The position numbers and the translations under genes were made by a program. This document shows positions 35,339 to 45,908 of a DNA stretch of 64,000 nucleotides, piece by piece (positions within the stretch are counted from its first letter, which is position 1; each line of letters opens with the position of its first letter). The notes under the pieces were generated by a model. The model was not told where the DNA came from and ran no database searches. It saw only the letters and a list, made by a program, of their open reading frames with translations. The DNA is from Brevibacterium ravenspurgense (GTDB taxonomy: Bacteria; Actinomycetota; Actinomycetes; Actinomycetales; Brevibacteriaceae). The stretch covers positions 186,001-250,000 of the forward strand of contig NZ_LQQC01000008.1 in the NCBI RefSeq assembly GCF_001584615.1, given 5' to 3'.

Positions 35339-36109
35339 ATGACGACTCCTATGACCCCCAGCCACGACGCGCAGGAAATCGAAGCGACCCTGCTCGTTGT
35401 CGACGATGAACCCAATATCCGCGAACTGCTGTCCACCAGCCTCCGCTTTGCAGGCTTCGAAGTGATTTCAGCAGCCAACGGCGCCGAAGCTCTGCGCCTT
35501 GCCGAACAGCAGGTGCCGGACCTGCTGGTGCTCGACGTCATGCTGCCCGACATGGACGGCTTCACCGTCACCCGCCGCCTGCGCCAGGCCGGCTTCCACA
35601 TCCCGGTGGTATTCCTCACCGCTCGCGACGACACCTCGGACAAGATCACGGGTCTGACCGTCGGCGGCGACGACTACGTGACCAAGCCGTTCAGCCTCGA
35701 AGAGGTCGTCGCCCGCATCCGCGCAGTCCTGCGCCGCACCCACGCGGCGGAAGAAGAAGAGACCGCGGTCATCGAAGTCGGCGAACTCGAACTTGACGAC
35801 GACACCCATGAAGTTCGCCGCGGGGGCATCCTCATCGACCTGTCCCCCACCGAATTCAAACTGCTGCGCTACCTCATGCTCAACGCCAACCGGGTGCTGT
35901 CGAAATCGCAGATCCTCGACCACGTGTGGGAATACGACTTCGGCGGAGACACCGGAATCGTGGAATCCTATATTTCGTACCTGCGCCGCAAGATCGACGT
36001 GGCCCCCACGACGGACGAAGCGGGCAACCCCATCGACGTCGAATGGACTCCGATGATCCAGACCAAGCGCGGGGTCGGATACATGTTGCGAACCGCAGAC
36101 GCCAAATAA
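35339..36109 (+). CDS. OmpR/PhoP-type response regulator
   Basis: A 256-residue two-component regulator. The receiver domain has VVDDEPNIRELLSTSLRFAG, the phosphorylated Asp in LVLDVMLPDMDGF (D66) and the switch region LTARDDTSDK ... GGDDYVTKPF, close to mycobacterial PhoP. The C-terminal winged helix has LSPTEFKLLRYLMLN and ESYISYLRRKID. The ATG at 35339 is preceded by GAAGAGGAG. It is the first gene of a regulator-kinase-HtrA operon, which suggests envelope stress sensing, as in the MprAB-PepD order of mycobacteria. Confidence 0.95.
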   Translation: MTTPMTPSHDAQEIEATLLVVDDEPNIRELLSTSLRFAGFEVISAANGAEALRLAEQQVPDLLVLDVMLPDMDGFTVTRRLRQAGFHIPVVFLTARDDTSDKITGLTVGGDDYVTKPFSLEEVVARIRAVLRRTHAAEEEETAVIEVGELELDDDTHEVRRGGILIDLSPTEFKLLRYLMLNANRVLSKSQILDHVWEYDFGGDTGIVESYISYLRRKIDVAPTTDEAGNPIDVEWTPMIQTKRGVGYMLRTADAK

Positions 36110-36121
36110 GCATGCATCACC

Positions 36122-36151
36122 AAGGGGCGGGACCGGCAGGCTCGCCCCTTT
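36122..36151 (+). terminator. intra-operon hairpin between regulator and kinase
   Basis: AAGGGGCG ... CGCCCCTT forms an 8-bp stem followed by TTTG, between the regulator stop and the kinase start. It may attenuate transcription into the kinase and protease. Confidence 0.5.
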
Positions 36152-36172
36152 GCATTGGAAAGCACACTCACC

Positions 36173-37990
36173 TTGACCACCCAAGCTCAGCGCCGCTCAT
36201 CCCACGCCCTGTGGCAAGACTGGTCGCTCACCGGCAAACTGCTGGCGATCATGATGACCCTCATGCTGCTCGTGCTAACCGGCACCAGCGCATGGGTACT
36301 GGAGAACCTGCGCGCGTCCCTCATCGAACGCACCGACCAGCGGCTGGTCTCGACATCGCAGGCCCTGGCGATCAGAGCCGCCGACGAAGTCATGACGCAC
36401 ACACCCCTGCAGACCACATCGCAGGACCAGATCATCAGCTCGATGCTGCCGGGTACCTACTACGTGCAGTTCTACACGGCAGACGGCCGCAAAGCCTACG
36501 ACCCCGTCGCCCCGTCGGAAACCAACGTCCCCTACCTGCCGGAAGTCAACGCACAGACAGTTGCTGAGAACCGCAGCCAGCCGTTCACGGTGCCCGGCAG
36601 CACCTCGCAGTGGCGCGTGCGCACGCTGCCGCTGAAGAACTCCGACATGCTCGTGGCGATCGCACTGCCATTCGACAAAGACATCGACGAAATCAGCGAC
36701 TACGCCCGCAGCACCATGATCGGCATCGGGGTGCTCGCCCTGGCGATCGTCGGCGGTGTCGGCTACTTCGCCATCACCAACACCTTCCGACCGCTGCGCG
36801 ACATCGAAAAAACCGCCTCCCGCATTGCCGCCGGCGATCTATCGCAGCGCGTCACTGAATACCCCGCCTCCACCGAACTCGGTCGTCTGTCCAGTGCGCT
36901 GAACACCATGCTCGGACACATTGAGGACTCCTTCGACGGGCGCAAGGCCTCTGAGAAGCGCATCCGGCAGTTCGTGTCTGACGCATCCCACGAACTGCGT
37001 ACCCCGCTTGTCACCATCCGCGGCTACGCGGAGCTCTACCGGCAGGGTGCCGTGCAGAAACCCGAAGACGTCGCCCAGATCATGGGCCGAATCGAAGCAG
37101 AATCCATCCGCATGGGCGACCTCGTCGAAGACCTTGTGGTGTTGGCCAGGCTCGACAGCGAGCGCCGCGCAGAAATCGGCCCCGTCGACATGGCTGCCGC
37201 AGTCCGCGATACGGCGGCGGACACAGCGGCGCAGGCACCGCACCGGGATATCTCCTTCATTGGGCTCGACGGCGAGGACGCTCCGGAACTTCCGCTCATC
37301 GAAGGGGCGGATTCCAAGCTGCGCCAGGTGATCAGCAATCTGGCCGGCAACGCCCTGCGCCACACTGCCGACGATGTCGCAATCGACTTCGCGGTCGGGG
37401 TCGTGGATGTCCCCGAAGCGTTCGAAACCGAAGGCGACACAGCAGAAGAGGCCAAGCAGTCACGCGGCGCTCTCGATTTCGTCACCGGCCCCGTCCGCAT
37501 ATTCAAACGCGACGGCAGCCGCGCCGACACAAAGACCCAAAACAAGGGCCAGCGCAAGGCTCAGGTTCCCACCACCTCGCAGGGGGCAGCTGCGAGCGCA
37601 GCCGCAGACAGCAGCCCGTCCGCGGACAAGCGGACAGCCTCCGTCGAACAGCCCCTGGCACCGCCCGGTGCGGGAGGCATCATCGTCCCCGACATCCTCG
37701 AAGGATTCCCAGCCGGACGCGTGCGCATCGAAGTGCGTGACCACGGAGAAGGCATCGACCCCGAAATCGCACCGCGAGTCTTCGAACGGTTCTACCGTCT
37801 GGATTCATCTCGCGACCGCTCAACCGGCGGGTCCGGCCTGGGACTTTCGATCGTCAAGGCCATCATCGACTCCCACAAGGGCGAAATCTCCGTCCACCAG
37901 ACTCCCGGCGGCGGCGCCACCTTCCGCGTCGACCTGCCCATCCCGCCAGAGGGCGTGCTGCCGGAAACCACCAGAAAGGACCGCTCATGA
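36173..37990 (+). CDS. membrane sensor histidine kinase
   Basis: A 605-residue kinase: TM1 (LAIMMTLMLLVLTGTSAWVL), an extracytoplasmic sensor of about 130 residues, TM2 (IGIGVLALAIVGGVGYFAI), HAMP (NTFRPLRDIEKTASRIAAGD), the H box VSDASHELRTPL (H273), N box NLAGNALRHT and G boxes RDHGEGIDPEI and GGSGLGLSIVKAI. A 100-residue low-complexity insertion splits the ATPase domain between the N and G1 boxes (about residues 405-515). The start is probably TTG 36173, with GGAAAG upstream; a TTG six codons earlier has no ribosome site. It overlaps the HtrA gene by four bases (ATGA). Confidence 0.9.
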   Translation: MTTQAQRRSSHALWQDWSLTGKLLAIMMTLMLLVLTGTSAWVLENLRASLIERTDQRLVSTSQALAIRAADEVMTHTPLQTTSQDQIISSMLPGTYYVQFYTADGRKAYDPVAPSETNVPYLPEVNAQTVAENRSQPFTVPGSTSQWRVRTLPLKNSDMLVAIALPFDKDIDEISDYARSTMIGIGVLALAIVGGVGYFAITNTFRPLRDIEKTASRIAAGDLSQRVTEYPASTELGRLSSALNTMLGHIEDSFDGRKASEKRIRQFVSDASHELRTPLVTIRGYAELYRQGAVQKPEDVAQIMGRIEAESIRMGDLVEDLVVLARLDSERRAEIGPVDMAAAVRDTAADTAAQAPHRDISFIGLDGEDAPELPLIEGADSKLRQVISNLAGNALRHTADDVAIDFAVGVVDVPEAFETEGDTAEEAKQSRGALDFVTGPVRIFKRDGSRADTKTQNKGQRKAQVPTTSQGAAASAAADSSPSADKRTASVEQPLAPPGAGGIIVPDILEGFPAGRVRIEVRDHGEGIDPEIAPRVFERFYRLDSSRDRSTGGSGLGLSIVKAIIDSHKGEISVHQTPGGGATFRVDLPIPPEGVLPETTRKDRS

Positions 37991-39369
37991 CCGAACCGCG
38001 CCACCCCAACAACCCCTATGACGGCGGGTACGGAAACAGCGAACGTCCACCGTACGGCGGCCCCGCACAGCCGCCGTTGGCCGAGCAGCAGGGGCAGGCG
38101 AACCCAGGCCACCCAACTGAGCCCGGCCAGCCGGCAGGTGCTCCGGGGCCGGCCAGCGGGCACCTCGGCGGCTATGGAACCCAACAGCAGCCCAGCGGCT
38201 TCCCGCCCGCCGGCCCGCACGGCCTGCCCTCCGTCCGACCGCGCCCGGCCAAGTCTGCCCGCCGCGGGCCAGGCTGGGGCGCGCTCATCGCCACGGGTGT
38301 CATCGCAGCGCTCATCGGCGGCGGCACCGCAGTGGGAGTCACCGCGGCAACCAGCGCAATCAGCGGCAGCGGAAAGCAGTCCGAAATCGAAACCTCGACG
38401 TCCGATCAGAAGGTCAAAACCGTTGACAGCCCCGACTGGACGGCAGTCGCGGCGGACGCGTCGAAGTCAGTCGTCTCAATCCAGGCCCGCGGCGCCGAAG
38501 GCGAAGCCCTCGGTTCGGGTTTTGTGTACAAAGACGACTACATCGTGACCAACAACCACGTTGTCGCCCCCGGTGATTCAGCCCAGTCTGAGATCAACGT
38601 CGTGTTCCACGACGGCGCTTCGGTTGCAGCGAAGATCGTCGGACGCGACCCCATCACCGACATCGCGGTGCTCAAACTGTCCACCAAACCGGAAGGGCTG
38701 ACCCCGCTGCCGATCGGCGACAGCAACGGCCTCAAAGTCGGCGAACCGGTCATGGCGCTGGGCAACCCGCTGGGTCTTGCCGACACGGTGACCACCGGCA
38801 TCGTGTCCGCTCTCAACCGTCCCGTCGCAACCCAGCAGAAGGGCTCAAGCGGAGAAGCCGACATTTCGACGATCACCAACGCCATTCAGGTCGATGCCGC
38901 GGTCAATCCTGGTAATTCCGGTGGGCCGCTCATCAACGCGGCCGGCAAATTCATCGGCGTGAACTCTTCCATTGCCACGATGCCGACCGCCGGCGAACAA
39001 CAGGCCGGCTCCATCGGCATCGGCTTCGCGATTCCCGCCACCCAAGCGACCTACATTGCCGACCAGCTCATCAGCTCGGGCAAGGCCAAGCACGCCTACC
39101 TCGGGGTGACTATTACGTCCGGTTCTGTGGAAAACGAAGGGATCACGACGGGAGCTGCCGTCGTCTCCAAAGTCGAAAGCGGTTCCCCCGCGGCTGCGGC
39201 TGGTCTGCGCGAAGGCGACGCCATCATCAAGGCCGGCGGCACCACGGTGAACTCCGCTATTTCTCTGCAGGCTCTCGTCCGGGCACAGAAGGATGGACAG
39301 GATCTGCCGTTGACCATTGTGCGCGGCGGCAAGACACAGGACATCACGGTCTCTCTCAAGGCCCGCTGA
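37987..39369 (+). CDS. HtrA/DegP-family membrane-anchored serine protease with PDZ domain
   Basis: A 460-residue protease. A Pro/Gly-rich cytoplasmic N-terminus (about 90 residues, with a GGCACCTC octamer) leads to one TM helix (ALIATGVIAALIGGGTAVGV), a trypsin-like domain with H191 (TNNHVV), D225 (ITDIAVL) and S311 (NPGNSGGPL), and a C-terminal PDZ domain (YLGVTITSG ... AAGLREGDAIIKAGG). It degrades or chaperones misfolded extracytoplasmic proteins by family. Coupling to the kinase suggests it is output, and perhaps modulator, of that two-component system, like PepD of mycobacteria. Confidence 0.94.
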   Translation: MTEPRHPNNPYDGGYGNSERPPYGGPAQPPLAEQQGQANPGHPTEPGQPAGAPGPASGHLGGYGTQQQPSGFPPAGPHGLPSVRPRPAKSARRGPGWGALIATGVIAALIGGGTAVGVTAATSAISGSGKQSEIETSTSDQKVKTVDSPDWTAVAADASKSVVSIQARGAEGEALGSGFVYKDDYIVTNNHVVAPGDSAQSEINVVFHDGASVAAKIVGRDPITDIAVLKLSTKPEGLTPLPIGDSNGLKVGEPVMALGNPLGLADTVTTGIVSALNRPVATQQKGSSGEADISTITNAIQVDAAVNPGNSGGPLINAAGKFIGVNSSIATMPTAGEQQAGSIGIGFAIPATQATYIADQLISSGKAKHAYLGVTITSGSVENEGITTGAAVVSKVESGSPAAAAGLREGDAIIKAGGTTVNSAISLQALVRAQKDGQDLPLTIVRGGKTQDITVSLKAR

Positions 39370-39468
39370 TCCGGGCGGCTGTGCCGGCCTGACCGCCGCA
39401 CCGCCGACGAGGTGCCTGCCGGGGTGATTCGGTCCGGCACGCGGTTCGGCACGCCTCTTGTGTTCGAA

Positions 39469-39512
39469 GGGCTGTGGAAGCACTCGCGTGTTTCCACAGC
39501 CTTTCTTTTTCT
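39469..39512 (+). terminator. terminator of the regulator-kinase-HtrA operon
   Basis: A stem GGCTGTGGAA/TTCCACAGCC around a 12-base loop, followed by TTTCTTTTTC. Confidence 0.85.
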
Positions 39513-39585
39513 CTTTCACGCTCGCGCGATTCGGCTCATTGTCGTTATGACACCGTCCGGTGTTCAACGACAACGAAGGAGTCTT

Positions 39586-39876
39586 ATGTCCACCATCAAC
39601 ATCGACGCCGAACGCATCACCCAAGCAGCTTCGACCGCTTCGCACAGCGCGGCCACTCTGCACAGCGAAGTCGACAGGCTCATGCACCAGCTGCGCGCCC
39701 TGCAGGAATGCTGGACGGGAACCGCATCCGCCGGCTTCCAAACGGTTGTCGCTGACTGGCAGCAGGTGCAGGCCAAAGTCCATGAATCCCTCACGCAGAT
39801 TCAGAAGGCGCTCGCTCTGGCCGGTCAGCAGTACGCGGATGTCGAAAGCGCCAACACCAAACTCTTCCGCGGCTGA
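39586..39876 (+). CDS. WXG100 (ESAT-6-like) protein
   Basis: A 96-residue protein predicted to be two helices joined by a turn with the WXG-type motif CWTGTASAGF at about residue 43, the shape of ESX/type VII secretion substrates. The ATG follows AACGAAGGAG. No type VII ATPase or membrane component is in the window, so it is an orphan here. It lies between the HtrA operon and pspA, which may link it to envelope stress, but this is only context. Confidence 0.82.
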   Translation: MSTINIDAERITQAASTASHSAATLHSEVDRLMHQLRALQECWTGTASAGFQTVVADWQQVQAKVHESLTQIQKALALAGQQYADVESANTKLFRG

Positions 39877-39956
39877 CCTGTTCACAGTCGGGTCAGCCAG
39901 ACACAGCGAAGGAGGCTGGTCAATCGGAGACCGCGGGTGCTGAGTGCAGGAAATCC

Positions 39957-39998
39957 CGGTCTCGGCTGAGAAACCTCAGGTTTTCTCAGCCGAGACCG
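39957..39998. repeat. long perfect hairpin upstream of pspA
   Basis: A 17-bp perfect inverted repeat (CGGTCTCGGCTGAGAAA and its complement) with a 7-base loop (CCTCAGG). No T-run follows, so it is not an ordinary terminator; it may be an operator, mRNA hairpin or WXG100 terminator of unusual form. Confidence 0.75.
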
Positions 39999-40053
39999 TT
40001 AGGCTGGGACAGAATACGTGCCAAGCAGTCACTGCAAGGAGTAATCTGCGCTC

Positions 40054-40839
40054 ATGAGCATTTTCCAGCGGATCAAGATGATCTTCGGCGCCAAGGCCAA
40101 CAAGGCTCTCGACCGCGCTGAAAACCCCAATGAAACCCTCGACTACTCGTACCAGAAGCAGCTCGACCTGCTGCAGAAGGTGCGCCGCGGTGTTGCTGAT
40201 GTCGCCACCAGCCGCAAACGTCTCGAACTGCAGATCAACCAGCTTGAATCGCAGTCGGACAAACTGCAGGGGCAGGCGCAGAAGGCACTTGAAATGGGCC
40301 GCGAAGACCTGGCCCGCGAAGCTCTGACCCGCAAGTCCGGGCTGGCCCAGCAGATCCAAGACCTTCAGGGACAGCACCAGAACCTGCAGGCGGAAGAACA
40401 GAAGCTCACGCAGGCCTCCCAGCGCCTGCAGACGAAGGTCGAATCCTTCCGCACCCGCAAGGAGACCCTCAAGGCCAATTACAACGCTGCCGAAGCGCAG
40501 ACCAAGGTCAGCGAAGCTTTCAGCGGCATTTCTGACGAATTCGGCGATGTCGGTCTGGCGATTCAGCGTGCTGAAGACAAAACCAACGAACTTCAGGCGC
40601 GTGCCGGCGCAATGAACGAACTGCTCGAAACCGGTGCCCTGGAAGACTTCAGCGGCACGGGTGGGGACGACATCGACCGTCAGCTGGCCGCGATGAGCTC
40701 CGACAACGACGTCGAAATGGAACTGCAGCGCATGCGCGATTCCCTCCCGGCGTCCAAGCCGCAGGGGCAGCTCGAAGACGTCCAGGACGCGGAAGAAGCC
40801 GAAGTCACGGCAGAAGAGAACGACGCCCAGCAGGGCTGA
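40054..40839 (+). CDS. pspA: PspA/IM30-family membrane-stress protein
   Basis: A 261-residue coiled-coil protein of the phage shock protein A family, which coats damaged membrane. MSIFQRIKMIFGAKANKALD is the amphipathic N-terminus; NPNETLDYSYQKQLDLLQKV and the long heptad region to residue 180 follow. The acidic tail is lower complexity. The AAGGAG before the start is about 13 nt away, a little far. It is the first gene of a pspA-htpX-pspAB run and lies downstream of the HtrA two-component operon. Confidence 0.9.
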   Translation: MSIFQRIKMIFGAKANKALDRAENPNETLDYSYQKQLDLLQKVRRGVADVATSRKRLELQINQLESQSDKLQGQAQKALEMGREDLAREALTRKSGLAQQIQDLQGQHQNLQAEEQKLTQASQRLQTKVESFRTRKETLKANYNAAEAQTKVSEAFSGISDEFGDVGLAIQRAEDKTNELQARAGAMNELLETGALEDFSGTGGDDIDRQLAAMSSDNDVEMELQRMRDSLPASKPQGQLEDVQDAEEAEVTAEENDAQQG

Positions 40840-40894
40840 TCACCAGCACGGCGGGCCGGACGCACCGGCCCGCCGTGTTCACGCAAGGAGCACA

Positions 40895-41797
40895 GTGGCC
40901 AGAAACAGGTTCGTCAAAGACCGCGGACTGTCCCTCCGCATGGGGTGGGCTATCTTCCTCAACGGGCTGATCTACGTCATCCTGATTCTGGCCATCTGGT
41001 GGATCCTCGGACAGTCGCTCGGCGGTGTCGTGATCGCACTGCTCATCAGCTTCGGCGCTTTCTTCTTCCAGTGGTATTCCTCCGACAAGCTCGCAATGCG
41101 CGCCATGGGAGCCTACGAGGTCTCCCCCGAACAGGCACCGGAGCTGCACGCGATCGTCGACCGTCTGACTCAGCTGGCCGACTCCCCCAAACCGCGGGTT
41201 GCCTTCGCTGACACCCGCGTACCCAACGCCTTTGCCACCGGACGCTCACCTGACCACTCGGTTGTGTGCGTTACCCGCGGCCTGCTGGAAACGCTCGAAC
41301 CCGCAGAGGTCGAAGTGGTGCTCGCCCACGAACTTGCTCACGTTGCCCACCGCGATGTCACCGTCATGACTGTTGCCGGTGTTACGGGCGTTGTCGCAGG
41401 CCTCATGGTCCGCTCCGGCATGTACGCCCGCTACGGCGGGCGCAACAACAACGCCGCGGCAGTCATGGTCGCTATGATGCTCGTGGGTGCCATCGTCTAC
41501 GCGATCAGCTTCGTGCTCATCCGCGCCCTCAGCCGCTATCGCGAACTCGCCGCTGACCGGGCAGCCGCGTACCTGACCGGCCAGCCATCCACTCTGGCCA
41601 GCGCTCTTATGAAGATCTCCGGGCAGATGACCAAAGTCCCCGACCAGGACCTGCGGGCAGCCGGTGCCGCCAACCACCTCGCGCTTATTCCCGCGGTCAA
41701 CGGAAAGTCCGTCACACAGCTGTTCTCCACGCACCCCAGCCTGGAAAAGCGCCTGGCCCAGCTGCAGGACATCGCCCGCAACCTGTCACAGAGGTGA
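40895..41797 (+). CDS. htpX: HtpX-type M48 membrane zinc metalloprotease
   Basis: A 300-residue protease with N-terminal TM helices (IFLNGLIYVILILAIWWI and GGVVIALLISFGAFFFQWY), the zinc site HELAH (H145-H149) in EVVLAHELAHVAHRDV, two further TM helices and the downstream glutamate in RYRELAADRAAAYL. By family it helps clear misfolded membrane proteins. The GTG follows AAGGAGCACA. Between pspA and pspAB, it fits membrane-stress response. Confidence 0.93.
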   Translation: MARNRFVKDRGLSLRMGWAIFLNGLIYVILILAIWWILGQSLGGVVIALLISFGAFFFQWYSSDKLAMRAMGAYEVSPEQAPELHAIVDRLTQLADSPKPRVAFADTRVPNAFATGRSPDHSVVCVTRGLLETLEPAEVEVVLAHELAHVAHRDVTVMTVAGVTGVVAGLMVRSGMYARYGGRNNNAAAVMVAMMLVGAIVYAISFVLIRALSRYRELAADRAAAYLTGQPSTLASALMKISGQMTKVPDQDLRAAGAANHLALIPAVNGKSVTQLFSTHPSLEKRLAQLQDIARNLSQR

Positions 41798-41800
41798 GGA

Positions 41801-42376
41801 ATGGGTTTCTTCGACGCTCTTCTGGGCCGCTCCAAACCGGTCAAACCGAACCTTGACGCTCTTTTCGGCCTGCCGCCTGCAGCGCTGACACTGGAAGCCG
41901 CAACAGACTATGCGCCCACCGGCGTTGCCTCAGTGGCCTACCGCGCGGTCGAAGGCGGCGCATCGGCGGATGCTGTGCGCGAAGCCTCGGCGCTGATCGC
42001 CAAGGATGCCGACCTTCAGGTGCGCACAGAAGACGACAGCTACGGCTATTCGTGGCACGTGCTGAGCAACCAGGCACGCGACATCCCCGGCCTGGTCACA
42101 AACCTGCACGCAGTCAACAGCTCCATTGAGAACGCCGGCTTCGGCCCCATGCTGCTGTGCTCATCGCTGTACTTCAGCACACCCTCAGGCACACGCGCGG
42201 CACTCGTCTATCTGTACAAGCGCGGGACGTTCTACCCGTTTGTGCAGACGGGACCGCACCGCAGGGACAACGCCGAAGAGTTCAACATCAAAGCAGCAAT
42301 CGGCGCTGATCTTCGCTTTGAAGAAGACACGTCAAAGTGGTCGCCGCTGTGGGACGCACCGGGCATGCTCGACTGA
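41801..42376 (+). CDS. PspA-associated protein PspAB
   Basis: A 191-residue soluble protein beginning MGFFDALLGRSKPVKPNLDA and containing RTEDDSYGYSWHVL, GTRAALVYLYKRGTFYPFVQ and SPLWDAPGMLD at the end. This is the pattern of PspAB, a protein of unknown mechanism encoded with htpX in actinobacteria. Only three bases separate it from htpX, with GAGG just before the ATG, so the two are co-translated. Confidence 0.85.
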   Translation: MGFFDALLGRSKPVKPNLDALFGLPPAALTLEAATDYAPTGVASVAYRAVEGGASADAVREASALIAKDADLQVRTEDDSYGYSWHVLSNQARDIPGLVTNLHAVNSSIENAGFGPMLLCSSLYFSTPSGTRAALVYLYKRGTFYPFVQTGPHRRDNAEEFNIKAAIGADLRFEEDTSKWSPLWDAPGMLD

Positions 42377-42443
42377 AGTCAGCTGAGAGCTCAGCGGATG
42401 CGCAACGCTGTAAACGCTCCACCGCGTGAAGCTGTCGAACGGC

Positions 42444-42662
42444 TCAGCCGCGTGTGATGGTGAATTCGATGCCAAGAGCGGGAACAGCAATCACATCGCC
42501 GACATTGACGTTTGAGCTGCGCCGCGAATTGAGCTCGCCGTTGACGAACACCTGGCCGTCCTGAATGAGCTCTTTGGCCATGACTCCGTCTTCAACGAAG
42601 CCAGAGAGTTTGAGCACCTGACCTAGGCGAATGCTGTCGTCGCGAATCCAGACTTCTTCCAC
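42444..42662 (-). CDS. S4-domain RNA-binding protein (YbcJ-like)
   Basis: A 72-residue single S4 domain: SIRLGQVLKLSGFVEDGVMA and ELIQDGQVFVNGELNSRRS are the RNA-binding helix-loop, and GDVIAV the following strand. The GTG has AAGGAG upstream. Family members bind structured RNA; role unknown. It converges with pspAB across 67 bp. Confidence 0.9.
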   Translation of the reverse strand: MEEVWIRDDSIRLGQVLKLSGFVEDGVMAKELIQDGQVFVNGELNSRRSSNVNVGDVIAVPALGIEFTITRG

Positions 42663-42693
42663 TGTTCTCCTTCTGATTCCCGATACCAGTCAA

Positions 42694-43512
42694 TCAGAAG
42701 CCGAAGTCGAAATCGCCGAAGCCCCCGCCGAAGTCGCCCATGTCACCGCCCATATCCCCGGCATTGCCCGCGCCGCCATCAGCGGCCAGGCCGTCCTGGT
42801 AACCATCGGCGTAGGAACCGTCCCAGGCTCCCATGCCGCCCATCATCGGCCCCATGAGCATCGCACCCATGAGCACACCGGGAAGCATGCCGGAGCCGGC
42901 ATAGTTCGAGTAGTAGCCGCGGTTGTATTCGGCGTAGGCAGGGCCTGCCTCCCAGTAGGCCCTGCGCGACATCCCGTCGGCAAGAGTCACTTTGCGCACT
43001 GACGGTTCAGCCCCGACTGCAACGCGTTCAGCATCTGCGGCACAGACGGGAATGGGGCGAGGCTGACCGCCAGCGGGCGCCCAGTCGATGTCTTCGACAC
43101 TGGGGCCGTGCTGCGGGTTGAAGAAGCACGGCGGACGGCGGGTGGGCAGCGGTTTGCCTTCTACGCGGGCACGCACACAGCTGGCGGCATAGCGGCCGTC
43201 TTCCAGGGCTTCTGTCACGTGGCGGATATCTTCGGGACGAGTGACCTTGCTCAGGAGGTCCTTGGCAAGGTCATAGCTGCTGATGGCCTTCTGGTAGTCC
43301 TGACGACCGCCGTCGCCCAAATCAACGCCTGCGGTCTCAAGGTCAAGGGCTCGAACTTCCTCACCGAACTGTGTGACGTCCTCTTCTGAGGCCTTCGCAA
43401 CGATTGCGAGTTCGCTTTGCCGTGCGGCTTCTTCGTTCTTCTTGTTGCTGCGAGCAATGGCGAACGCAGCAGCGCCGCCGGCAACCAGAATGACGAGGAA
43501 AGCGAAGCCCAT
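42694..43512 (-). CDS. membrane-anchored protein with Gly/Met-rich C-terminus
   Basis: A 272-residue protein of unknown function. An N-terminal helix (FAFLVILVAGGAAAFAIARS) is followed by a charged helical region, then TRRPPCFFNPQHGPS and a proline-rich stretch with further conserved-looking Trp/Cys, and a C-terminal run of Gly, Met, Asp and Phe (MGGDMGDFGGGFGDF). The ATG at 43512 with GAAGGGAC upstream is chosen over longer open frames because it places the helix at the N-terminus. It follows the groEL terminator on the same strand as groEL. Confidence 0.8.
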   Translation of the reverse strand: MGFAFLVILVAGGAAAFAIARSNKKNEEAARQSELAIVAKASEEDVTQFGEEVRALDLETAGVDLGDGGRQDYQKAISSYDLAKDLLSKVTRPEDIRHVTEALEDGRYAASCVRARVEGKPLPTRRPPCFFNPQHGPSVEDIDWAPAGGQPRPIPVCAADAERVAVGAEPSVRKVTLADGMSRRAYWEAGPAYAEYNRGYYSNYAGSGMLPGVLMGAMLMGPMMGGMGAWDGSYADGYQDGLAADGGAGNAGDMGGDMGDFGGGFGDFDFGF

Positions 43513-43611
43513 GAATGTCCCTTCTCCGCGTGAATCGTACGGCCCCATTATGGTCGCCCAATCTGCGAAGACTCTGAATTGCAGATCAGTGGAAACCGTG
43601 TGAGCACACAG

Positions 43612-43649
43612 AAAAACCGCGGGCGCAGACAGTGCGTCTGCGCCCGCGG
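43612..43649 (-). terminator. terminator of groEL
   Basis: A 14-bp perfect GC-rich stem (CCGCGGGCGCAGAC with complement) and, on the minus strand, TTTTTC after it. Confidence 0.92.
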
Positions 43650-43685
43650 CTTGTGGCTCAAGGACCGTGTTCACGGCCGGCTGGG

Positions 43686-45416
<1,731 letters not shown>

Positions 45417-45455
45417 CTACCTCTGCCTGGGCAGTGCATTTCACCACCACTAGAT

Positions 45456-45482
45456 TTAGCACTCTCGACACGAGAGTGCAAA
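45456..45482. promoter_or_regulatory. CIRCE operator (HrcA site) of groEL
   Basis: TTAGCACTC-N9-GAGTGCAAA on the plus strand matches the CIRCE consensus TTAGCACTC-N9-GAGTGCTAA with one mismatch. It is in the groEL promoter region. Confidence 0.93.
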
Positions 45483-45508
45483 TGCTGGACGTTGCTTCTT
45501 CCGACACA

Positions 45509-45611
45509 CCCGTCAGCCGGAATCCACGCCTTAGCCGCACACAAACTCCCGTCAGCCGGCATCTGCACCTTAGCAACCACTGCTAACAGGAGTTTCTGTT
45601 GCTAAAGGGTG
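45509..45611. repeat. TTAGC palindromic repeat, 103-bp copy D
   Basis: It contains the core TTAGCAACCACTGCTAA and starts CCCGTCAGC, but differs from the 25-kb copies in the left half. ACGAGGCGCC follows about 20 bp later, as with the C copies. Confidence 0.8.
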
Positions 45612-45687
45612 GGCGAGTGTTCTGGGACGAGGCGCCGCTCCCCTGTCGCCGGCACCACGCCGCCCCTCCTTAGGAAAATGACGAGGG

Positions 45688-45824
45688 GGAGGGACAGAAT
45701 TCTGCCCCTCCCCCTCGTGAGAAGTTCAGCTGGGCTGGCTGTCAGTCGAGCGGTTCGACGTTCTCAGCCTGAGCGCCCTTTTCGCCCTGTGCGATCTCGA
45801 ACTGCACGCGGCCGCCTTCAGCCA
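45688..45824. repeat. 137-bp direct repeat, left copy (csp 3' end plus terminator)
   Basis: This matches 47453-47589 with about two mismatches, a constant offset of 1765 bp. It contains the last 27 codons of cspA and the terminator palindrome. The two copies bracket the MFS gene. Confidence 0.92.
45742..45824 (-). pseudogene. truncated csp gene fragment
   Basis: This encodes the last 27 residues of CspA ([20 protein letters not shown] then VEPLD and stop) identically to the intact gene at 47507-47713, but the upstream part is replaced by unrelated AT-richer sequence. It is a remnant left by the event that placed the MFS gene here. Confidence 0.9.
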
Positions 45825-45908
45825 AAAATAGAGAATAAGCCCAACTTGGCAAGTGACATGCGCCACCATTAGGGTCGAAAGTCCTTAGTCACCGTCGACC
45901 CCGAGACC

